Part shown: piece after piece, positions 1-4,969 of the stretch | Layout: each line of letters begins with the position of its first letter | Numbering within the stretch: position 1 is the first letter of the stretch | Source of the DNA: Clostridiales bacterium | GTDB lineage: Bacteria > Bacillota > Sulfobacillia > UBA995 > UBA9673 | Assembly (NCBI GenBank): GCA_003541445.1 | Contig: DPMO01000103.1 | Location: forward strand, 1-5,740 | Direction of reading: 5' to 3' | Length of the DNA stretch: 5,740 nucleotides | Notes under the pieces: generated by a model | Told to the model about the DNA's origin: nothing | Databases searched by the model: none | The model's input: the letters and a program-made list of their open reading frames with translations, nothing else | Made by a program: the position numbers and the translations under genes

Positions 1-54
1 CTCCGCCAGGAGGTGCGGCAGGGCCCCCCGACCCGGCCGCGTGCCCCGCCGTGA
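1..54 (+). CDS. Possible C-terminal tail of an upstream gene (partial)
   Basis: The first plus-strand frame is open from the window edge to a TGA at 52-54 and would encode a 17-residue tail reading LRQEVRQGPPTRPRAPP. Third codon positions are almost all G or C, as in the genes further along, and a stem-loop follows directly. The stretch is too short to identify a family. The second frame is also open, to a TAA at 98-100, with an arginine-rich product that looks less natural. This is a weak call resting only on the open frame, the composition and the hairpin just after the stop. Confidence 0.25.
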   Translation, partial: LRQEVRQGPPTRPRAPP

Positions 55-58
55 GGTG

Positions 59-88
59 CGCCGCGGCCGGCGGCCCCGCCCCGCGGCG
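59..88. other. GC-rich stem-loop in the leader of the phosphodiesterase-like gene
   Basis: CGCCGCGG at 59-66 is the exact reverse complement of CCGCGGCG at 81-88, giving an 8-bp all-GC stem with a 14-base loop. It begins four bases after the putative upstream TGA. No T-run follows on either strand, so it is not a textbook intrinsic terminator. It could be a weak terminator, an mRNA-stabilising hairpin, or chance in very GC-rich DNA. Confidence 0.35.
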
Positions 89-123
89 AAGGGAAGGTAA
101 TCGTGGCGGCGAAATCCAGAGCC

Positions 124-130
124 AGGAGGT
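124..130 (+). promoter_or_regulatory. Shine-Dalgarno sequence supporting a TTG start at 139
   Basis: AGGAGGT at 124-130 is a near-perfect SD sequence placed 8 bases before TTG at 139. If translation instead began at GTG 103, these bases would encode an Arg-Arg-Trp run using AGG codons. For ATG 160 the site is too distant, and only a weaker AGGA-type match lies near that codon. GTG 103 has its own modest match, GGGAAGGT at 91-98. The TTG is therefore preferred but not proven. Confidence 0.55.
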
Positions 131-138
131 GGACTATT

Positions 139-1959
139 TTGAAAACACAGGACAGGAACATGAAAGGAGGCCGGCGGCGCCTTGTCTGCACCGCGGTCGC
201 CTGCCTCATCCCGGTCTTCCTCGCCGGCTTCTCCCTCTACGCCCAGGACCTCATGATGACGGCCTGGAACGCCGTCGCGGAGTACAGGAGCCCCTATCTC
301 TTCGAGCTGGAGCCGCAGGACGAGATGGGCCGGGCCGCGACCGAGGGCGTCATGCTCATCATCGTCGACGGCCTGCGGCTGGACCACTCCAAGAAGCTCG
401 AGACGTTCAACAAGGCCCGGACGGCCGGGGCGGACCTTTCGGCCGTCGTCGGGCAGCCGTCCCTCTCGGACCCGGCGGCGGCGGTCATCCCCAGCGGGAC
501 CTGGCAGGAGATACACGGGGTGACCACCAACTGGTACGAGGGCGAGCTCCGGGTCGACCACCTGTTCGACGCGGCCCGGCGCTCCGGCAAGACGACGGCG
601 GTCATCGCCGGGAAGGGCTGGGTGGACCTTTACGGCGGTGACATGGACCGCATGTACGAGTTCGACGACTCCGACCCGGCCTACGACGAGCAGGTCTACC
701 GTCAGGCCCTGGCCGTCATCACCGGTGAGGAGCCCCTGCCGGACCTCCTGGTCGTGCACTTCGGCGGCCTCGACCACGCCTCGCACACCTACGGCGGCGT
801 CTCCCCCCAGGCCATGGCCACGGCCGAGGTCATCGACGGCTACATCGCCGACCTCCTGGACGCCTGGGACCTCTCGAGGCGCACGGCCATCCTCACGTCC
901 GACCACGGCCACATCGACTCCGGCGGCCACGGCGGATGGGAGGAAGAGGTTCTGAACGTGCCCCTGGTGTTCGTCGGCCGGGCCGTGGACCCGGGTCCGA
1001 AGGAGCCGGCACGGCAGGTCGACATCGCTCCGACGATATGCGCCCTCCTCGGGATGAGCATGCCGTCCCACACGGTCGGGACGGTCCTGGACGAGGTCAT
1101 CAGCCTGCCCCCGGCAGACCTCGCCAGGGCCTTCATAACCCTCGGCCTGGTCCGCTACGAGTTCAGCCGGTCCTACGTGGCGGCGGTGGGAGAGCCCGTC
1201 CCCTCGAGGTTCCCCGGCACCACGGAGGCCGTGCTCGCCGCGGCGGACCAGGTGGAACAGGGAAGCAGACTCGTCGACGAGGCCTGGGTCTCCCTTGTCG
1301 CCGGGAACCCGGCCGAGGCCGCCGAGACGGCCGAACAGGGCATCGGACTCATGGACAAGGCGCGGGAGGACGTAAAGCAGACGCGGCTCGAGGCCGAGCG
1401 CGGCGCGCGCCTGCCCCTGGCGCTGGTCCTGGCCCTCGTCCCGCTCCTGCCCCTCGTCTATCTCGGGCGCAATCGCTGGTTCGTCCATGCCGTGGGCGGA
1501 GCCGTCCTCTACTTCGCCGTCTTCAACCTCCTCTTCTTCGTCGTCCACGGCTTCCAGTGGTCGCTGTCCGTCTTCAACGAAGACCGGCTGATACAGCAGT
1601 TCATCATGTCCAGGATGCTCGAGGCCGCCGTGACGGTGGTCGTCATCGGCACCCTCCTGGGGCTCCTGGCCGGTCTGCGCCGGCCCTACGACGGCCCGGA
1701 GCTGGCCGAGGCGGCGGCAACCTTCTGCTATCTGGTCGTGTACGGACTCGGACTGCAGCTCATCCTCTTCTACCACCAGTACGGGGTGAGCTTCGGCTGG
1801 TTCGTCCCTGACCTCCTCAGGGGCTTCAAGTTCTACGTCGACCTGATGCAGACCATCCCGGCCGGGTTCGCCTCCGTCGTCGCCGTCCCGGCGGCCCTGC
1901 TGGGCGCGAAGCTCGGAACGGTCCTGACCCGGTCGCGGTCGGCCGTCCCGCCGGCGTAG
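139..1959 (+). CDS. Membrane-anchored alkaline-phosphatase-superfamily phosphodiesterase/phosphotransferase-like protein with C-terminal multi-pass domain
   Basis: The protein has 606 residues counted from TTG 139; GTG 103 would give 618 and ATG 160 would give 599. A basic N-terminus precedes a hydrophobic signal-anchor at about 15-35. The catalytic domain (about 70-310) carries the full type I phosphodiesterase/nucleotide pyrophosphatase metal set: D77 in LIIVDG, probable nucleophile S110 in QPSLSDP, D212 and H216 in LDHASH, D255/H256 in TSDHGH, and H264 in GGHGG. HGVTTNWYEG is also typical of this family. A helical linker (about 360-420) leads to roughly five hydrophobic helices at 425-443, 447-472, 495-513, 528-546 and 573-592. 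A secreted or outward-facing phosphatase head on a polytopic base recalls GPI ethanolamine-phosphate transferases, so transfer or removal of a phosphodiester-linked group on an envelope lipid or glycan is plausible. The substrate is unknown. The gene converges on lgt, and no promoter is evident. The superfamily call is firm; the exact reaction is not. Confidence 0.85.
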   Translation: MKTQDRNMKGGRRRLVCTAVACLIPVFLAGFSLYAQDLMMTAWNAVAEYRSPYLFELEPQDEMGRAATEGVMLIIVDGLRLDHSKKLETFNKARTAGADLSAVVGQPSLSDPAAAVIPSGTWQEIHGVTTNWYEGELRVDHLFDAARRSGKTTAVIAGKGWVDLYGGDMDRMYEFDDSDPAYDEQVYRQALAVITGEEPLPDLLVVHFGGLDHASHTYGGVSPQAMATAEVIDGYIADLLDAWDLSRRTAILTSDHGHIDSGGHGGWEEEVLNVPLVFVGRAVDPGPKEPARQVDIAPTICALLGMSMPSHTVGTVLDEVISLPPADLARAFITLGLVRYEFSRSYVAAVGEPVPSRFPGTTEAVLAAADQVEQGSRLVDEAWVSLVAGNPAEAAETAEQGIGLMDKAREDVKQTRLEAERGARLPLALVLALVPLLPLVYLGRNRWFVHAVGGAVLYFAVFNLLFFVVHGFQWSLSVFNEDRLIQQFIMSRMLEAAVTVVVIGTLLGLLAGLRRPYDGPELAEAAATFCYLVVYGLGLQLILFYHQYGVSFGWFVPDLLRGFKFYVDLMQTIPAGFASVVAVPAALLGAKLGTVLTRSRSAVPPA

Positions 1960-2010
1960 AAGGCGTAGGAGTCGCGGTGCGCCGCCTCCCCAGGGTGGAA
2001 GTAGAAGCGG

Positions 2011-2053
2011 AAGGGCCGGCCCCTCGCTCGCGCGGCGCCGGCCCTCGTCTTTC
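2011..2053. terminator. Probable two-way terminator stem-loop between convergent genes
   Basis: AGGGCCGGC at 2012-2020 is the exact reverse complement of GCCGGCCCT at 2037-2045, making a 9-bp stem around a 16-base loop. It lies between the stop of the phosphodiesterase-like gene (1959) and the minus-strand stop of lgt (2087-2085), where a terminator serving both would be expected. The plus strand continues CGTCTTTCCC and the minus strand continues TTCCGCTTCTACTTCC. Both are pyrimidine-rich but lack a long T-run. A second small hairpin, GCCC-GTCC-GGGC followed by TTT (2072-2086), overlaps the lgt stop and could help on the plus strand. Confidence 0.55.
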
Positions 2054-2084
2054 CCGCCTTCGCGTCCGGCGGCCCGTCCGGGCT

Positions 2085-2915
2085 TTAGGCCTCCGTGGCC
2101 TCCGTCTCGGAGGGCGGGGAAGCCTCGGCCGGGTCGCCGGACGGCTCCCGGTCCGCGCCTTCCCGGGTCCGCGTCCTCCGGGCCCGGCGACCGAGATGGA
2201 TGTACGCGGCCACGGCCGCGGCCGCGACGACCAAAGCCGCGGCCTGGGTCACGGTGAGCCAGGGGTAGAGGCGCTGCCCCTCCCGGAAGAACTCGACCAA
2301 GAAGCGGCCGGCCAGGTAGCAGAGGACGAACATCGTGAAGACCTGCCCGGGGGCCCGCTCGCGGCGCCCCTGCCACCAGAGGAGGAAGCCGAAGGTCACA
2401 AAGTAGGCCGCCGACTCGTAGAGCTGGGTCGGGTGGCGGAGGCCGGGAGCGAAGCGGGTGAAGACCCCCCAGAAGCCCGAGGCGGGAAGGCCGTAGCAAC
2501 ACCCGTTCAGGGCGCAGCCGATGCGGCCGACCGCGGCGGCCAGGGCCAGCCCGGGGGCGACGGTGTCCGCGATCCGGGCCAGGCTGAGCCTGTGCCGCCG
2601 CGCGAAGACGGCCACCGCCAGAAAGCCGCCGGCTATCGCCCCGAAAAACGACACGCCGCCCTCCCACGTCGCGAACACCCTCCAGAAAGGTCCTCCGGCG
2701 TAGTCATCCCAGTTCATGACGACGTAAAGGAGACGGGAACCCAAGAGTCCGGCGAGGAAGAGCCACAGGGCCATGTCCACCACGACCCACCGGTCGACAC
2801 CGTGCCGCTTCGCGTTGAAGAAAGAGACCAGGACGGCCAGCGCAAAGCCGAGAGAAAGCATGAGGCCGAACGAATAGATGTTGACAGGACCTATCCTGAA
2901 CAGGACCGGATGCAA
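2085..2915 (-). CDS. lgt: Prolipoprotein diacylglyceryl transferase (Lgt)
   Basis: Lgt is an integral membrane enzyme that moves the diacylglyceryl group of phosphatidylglycerol onto the lipobox cysteine of prolipoproteins, the first step of lipoprotein maturation. The 276-residue protein (from TTG 2915) begins MHPVLFRIGPVNIYSFGLM, a classic Lgt N-terminus. It carries WEGGVSFFGA (84-93), the Lgt signature GRIGCALNGCCYG (131-143), HPTQLYE (161-167) and GRFLVEFFRE (203-212), the last covering the conserved Arg near the active site. Multiple hydrophobic helices span about 15-240, and a charged, probably disordered tail ends the protein. TTG 2915 is chosen because a GGGAGGG SD sequence (minus strand, 2930-2924) precedes it by 8 bases. 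GTG 2936 would add seven residues but lacks a clear SD. At the site of E. coli His103 there is a Phe (F91). The gene lies 112 bases downstream of the hydrolase gene on the same strand and may be co-transcribed with it. Confidence 0.95.
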   Translation of the reverse strand: MHPVLFRIGPVNIYSFGLMLSLGFALAVLVSFFNAKRHGVDRWVVVDMALWLFLAGLLGSRLLYVVMNWDDYAGGPFWRVFATWEGGVSFFGAIAGGFLAVAVFARRHRLSLARIADTVAPGLALAAAVGRIGCALNGCCYGLPASGFWGVFTRFAPGLRHPTQLYESAAYFVTFGFLLWWQGRRERAPGQVFTMFVLCYLAGRFLVEFFREGQRLYPWLTVTQAAALVVAAAAVAAYIHLGRRARRTRTREGADREPSGDPAEASPPSETEATEA

Positions 2916-2923
2916 GGCGGTGT

Positions 2924-2930
2924 CCCTCCC
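2924..2930 (-). promoter_or_regulatory. Shine-Dalgarno sequence that sets the lgt start at TTG 2915
   Basis: On the minus strand GGGAGGG (2930-2924) lies 8 bases before TTG 2915. The resulting N-terminus, MHPVLF, matches the usual Lgt beginning. The upstream GTG at 2936 has only AAGC-like bases before it and would place this motif inside the coding sequence as Gly-Arg. Confidence 0.6.
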
Positions 2931-2952
2931 GTCCACCGAAGCTTATCACGGA

Positions 2953-2967
2953 CCGGCCCAGGGCCGG
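2953..2967. repeat. 15-base perfect GC palindrome between the hydrolase gene and lgt
   Basis: CCGGCCC-A-GGGCCGG is perfectly self-complementary around position 2960 and could fold as a 6-bp stem with a 3-base loop. It lies in the gap between the minus-strand hydrolase stop (3028) and lgt. No T-run follows on the minus strand, where the sequence continues TCCGTGATAAGC, so termination is doubtful. An operator site or an mRNA-processing hairpin are alternatives. In DNA this GC-rich, chance is also possible. Confidence 0.3.
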
Positions 2968-3027
2968 GACAGGACTTTGCCGGACCGGGACCGACAAATG
3001 GTGACAGTGCCGCCAGCCCCCGCGTCC

Positions 3028-4788
3028 CTACAGCCCCAGCGGCCCGGCGAGGAGCGGAAAGACCGTCGCCGTCACCCAGGCGAAGGTCAGGGCCTTGAAG
3101 ACCGACGGGGCGACCCAGTTCCCGTGCTCGTTGTAGATGACGCTCGAGGCCACGTCGAGCGCTATCAGGAGCTGCACCACCGAGGTCATGACGACGGAGA
3201 GCGGTTGGGACGGGTGCGGGAGGAAGAGCCCCCCGTACCAGGTGACGACCATGATGAGCTTGCCCATGACCGAGACGAACAAGGCCCAGACGAACCCGGT
3301 GCGGTCATGGACCGTCCCCCGGACGGCTTCGTCGAGGGCAAAGAACGGCCAGAAGGCGGCCGCCAGAAGCAGGACGCGCCCCCACCGCCAGGACGGCGCC
3401 AGGAGGTTCGTCCAGGACAGGGTCACGTGCCGGCCGAAGAGTCCGTAGGCCAGGAGGAAGAGGCCCACACCCAGGAGCGCGGAGGCGACCGGGCCCAGGC
3501 GTGCGGTCGGGGCGACGATGGGCCCGGTTTTGAAGAGGCGCCCCGCCCCCAGAAGGAGAGGGAACAGCACCGCCGGCAGGACGAGAAGGTAGACCACGAG
3601 GTAGTCGACGGCCGCCTGTCCCAGGAAATCAGCGAACCCGAGGTAGCCCGGGACGACCGCGGCCGCGACGGCGGCCACGGCGAACAGCAGCGGCACCATC
3701 CGGGCCGCGTTGAAAAGGCGCGCGGCGGTCTCTTTCGCGGCCTTCTCCCCCTCGGTCATGGGCGGCTCGAGCGGGCCTTTCCCGGGAGGAGGCGGCTTGG
3801 CCGGCAGGCCGGCGGCCACCCGCGCGTCCTCGACGACGGCGACGGCCTGCGGGCGCCTGGGGGCGTATCCCAGAAGGCCCAGCGCTCCGGCGCCCAGGTA
3901 GAAGGCCCCGAGCCACAGCAGGGCCGCGCCGACCGTCCCGAAGCCCCGCTCCGCCCCTATGCTCTCGATGCGGGGCAGGTCGAGGTCTGACGCGCCGGCC
4001 GCGGCGTAGAGCCACTCGATGGTCCGCCTCACCGCCGCCTTCGCCCGGACGATGGAGACATGGGTCGCTCCCTTGACCTCGGCCACGAGGCGGGCCGTCC
4101 CGTCGGCGTGGCTGCCGTAGAGCGTCCCGAGTTCGGGCTCGTCCAGGCCCGTGCCGCGGCGCAGGGCCCTGAAGGCCGTCTCCTTGACCCCAGGCAGTTC
4201 GCCTTCACCCGTCAGGGCGAGGTAGTTCGCAGGCACCGTCGGCGTTATGTCCGCGAAGACGGGCGAGAGGGCGACGACGGCGTCCGCGTCGACCTCGGGG
4301 TCCTCCAGGGCCACCCGCGTGACGACGAGGGTCCCCAGCGAGTGCCCCACCAGGAACAAGGGCTCTTCGCCGAGGTGGCCGCGCCGGGCAAGGTCCGCCA
4401 GGACGCCCGAGAGCCACCCGGGGAGCCCCTCGACGTCGAGGAGAAGACGTGAGCGCCCGTGGCCCGGCACATCGACGGCGAAGACCTCGAAGCCCGCACG
4501 GGCCAGGCTGTAGCCCAGGTCACGCATGAACTCCTTGGAGGCCGCGAAACCATGGACGACCACGACCGTGCCGAGAGGAGTCTCCCGGCCTTCCGCGGCC
4601 GCCAGGTGAAGGGCGGGCGTCGCTCCGTCAGGGCCCAGAGCGAGCGTCTCCGCCGTCACGTCGGTCCGCGAGGCGTTTATGCTGAGCGCCGACAGGACGT
4701 AGAGCAGAAGGCCCGAAAGCACGGCGACAACGGCCAGTGTCGCCAGGGAATGGACACCGATGCGTTTCGTTCTCAAGGCCAAGGTCAC
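3028..4788 (-). CDS. Alpha/beta hydrolase fused to a C-terminal multi-pass membrane domain
   Basis: The protein has 586 residues. A basic N-terminus and one helix (about 14-36) should place the following hydrolase domain (about 50-262) outside the cytoplasm. That domain shows the alpha/beta hydrolase order: a VVVVHGFAAS oxyanion strand-loop (75-84), VDVPGHGRS (105-113), the nucleophile elbow GHSLG with S150 (148-152), a possible acid near E195/E197 in LTGEGE, and H243 in GATHVS as the likely catalytic His. A helix at about 284-306 leads to a proline- and charge-rich loop (307-360), probably cytoplasmic. About seven further hydrophobic helices follow, near 364-386, 393-416, 433-451, 470-486, 497-519, 533-551 and 566-582. 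A carboxyl-ester or lipase-like activity at the membrane is likely, but the substrate cannot be named, and I do not recognise the C-terminal domain. Start GTG 4788 has a strong GGAGG-type SD. The gene precedes lgt on the same strand and diverges from the acylase gene. Confidence 0.85.
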   Translation of the reverse strand: MTLALRTKRIGVHSLATLAVVAVLSGLLLYVLSALSINASRTDVTAETLALGPDGATPALHLAAAEGRETPLGTVVVVHGFAASKEFMRDLGYSLARAGFEVFAVDVPGHGRSRLLLDVEGLPGWLSGVLADLARRGHLGEEPLFLVGHSLGTLVVTRVALEDPEVDADAVVALSPVFADITPTVPANYLALTGEGELPGVKETAFRALRRGTGLDEPELGTLYGSHADGTARLVAEVKGATHVSIVRAKAAVRRTIEWLYAAAGASDLDLPRIESIGAERGFGTVGAALLWLGAFYLGAGALGLLGYAPRRPQAVAVVEDARVAAGLPAKPPPPGKGPLEPPMTEGEKAAKETAARLFNAARMVPLLFAVAAVAAAVVPGYLGFADFLGQAAVDYLVVYLLVLPAVLFPLLLGAGRLFKTGPIVAPTARLGPVASALLGVGLFLLAYGLFGRHVTLSWTNLLAPSWRWGRVLLLAAAFWPFFALDEAVRGTVHDRTGFVWALFVSVMGKLIMVVTWYGGLFLPHPSQPLSVVMTSVVQLLIALDVASSVIYNEHGNWVAPSVFKALTFAWVTATVFPLLAGPLGL

Positions 4789-4793
4789 GAAAG

Positions 4794-4801
4794 CCCCCTC
4801 C
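4794..4801 (-). promoter_or_regulatory. Shine-Dalgarno sequence for the hydrolase GTG start at 4788
   Basis: On the minus strand GGAGGGGG (4801-4794) precedes GTG 4788, with CTTTC in between. Taking GGAGG as the core, the spacing is 8 bases. The codon is followed directly by a basic segment and a membrane helix, as expected for a true N-terminus. Confidence 0.6.
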
Positions 4802-4883
4802 AGGCAGAACCTCCCACACCAGGTTCGCGGGTATTCGACAGAATCCTGGCTCTCCGTTCGGCGGGACCTTCGACCGAGACCTC

Positions 4884-4899
4884 AGAAGGAGACTTCATG
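4884..4899 (+). other. Strong SD plus ATG opening a frame that overlaps the acylase gene
   Basis: AGAAGGAGA (4884-4892) lies just before ATG 4897-4899. The frame begins MKKAKTRICRKSKAAPAAEL and runs to a stop ending at 5133, which would give 78 residues, out of frame with the acylase gene starting at 4970. Up to 4970 its third codon positions are much less G/C-rich than in the real genes, and beyond 4970 it is a shadow of the acylase frame. It could be a leader peptide coupled to acylase translation, the true start of the acylase if a base is wrong here, or chance. I see no family resemblance. Confidence 0.2.
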
Positions 4900-4955
4900 A
4901 AGAAAGCGAAGACTCGGATTTGTCGGAAATCAAAGGCGGCTCCGGCAGCCGAGCT

Positions 4956-4962
4956 GGAGGTG
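4956..4962 (+). promoter_or_regulatory. Shine-Dalgarno sequence for the acylase GTG start at 4970
   Basis: GGAGGTG at 4956-4962 is spaced 7 bases from GTG 4970. An in-frame TGA at 4964-4966 blocks any upstream start in this frame, so 4970 is the first usable start codon and is well placed. Confidence 0.65.
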
Positions 4963-4969
4963 CTGAGAA

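Larger units (their letters stand above)
4789..4969. promoter_or_regulatory. Divergent intergenic region between the hydrolase and acylase genes
   Basis: These 181 bases separate two genes read in opposite directions, so promoters for both (and for lgt, if co-transcribed) should lie here. The part at about 4884-4935 is clearly more A-rich than the surroundings. I could not find a convincing -35/-10 pair on either strand, so only the location is inferred. It also contains a small hairpin, CGGCT-CCGGC-AGCCG (4937-4951), ending four bases before the acylase SD sequence. That hairpin could influence ribosome access. Confidence 0.4.

Noticed and set aside
131..145. TATTTT (135-140) as a -10 promoter box
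   Set aside because: No matching -35 element lies about 17 bases upstream, and the site sits between the SD sequence and the preferred start codon. It is more likely just an A/T-rich spacer.
181..250. Possible lipoprotein signal (VCTAVAC) in the phosphodiesterase-like protein, tempting because lgt is nearby
   Set aside because: The residue three before the Cys is Ala rather than Leu/Val/Ile, and the Cys comes only about seven residues after the basic segment, in the middle of the hydrophobic stretch. A signal-anchor fits better.
936..1811. Open frame of 291 codons inside the phosphodiesterase-like gene
   Set aside because: It lies in an alternative frame of a well-supported gene, and its Arg/Gly/Pro-rich product has no recognisable feature.
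2884..2974. Three copies of ACAGGAC (2884, 2900 and about 2969) near the start of lgt
   Set aside because: The repeats are only seven bases and irregularly spaced. Two lie inside the lgt coding sequence, and similar CAGGAC strings occur throughout the window, so no operator array can be supported.
1977..3098. Long plus-strand open frame opposite lgt (373 codons)
   Set aside because: Its product is a low-complexity Arg/Gly/Pro/Glu-rich chain without domains, and it lies antisense to a clear lgt gene. Long antisense frames are expected in DNA this GC-rich.
2878..3990. Long plus-strand open frame opposite the hydrolase gene (370 codons)
   Set aside because: The product is compositionally biased (Arg, Gly, Glu, Pro, Gln) with no motif, and the opposite strand encodes an intact alpha/beta hydrolase with catalytic residues. 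It is a shadow frame.
4816..4850. Partial inverted repeat CCAGG...CCTGG in the divergent intergenic region
   Set aside because: The arms are only five bases and widely spaced, which is expected by chance in this composition.
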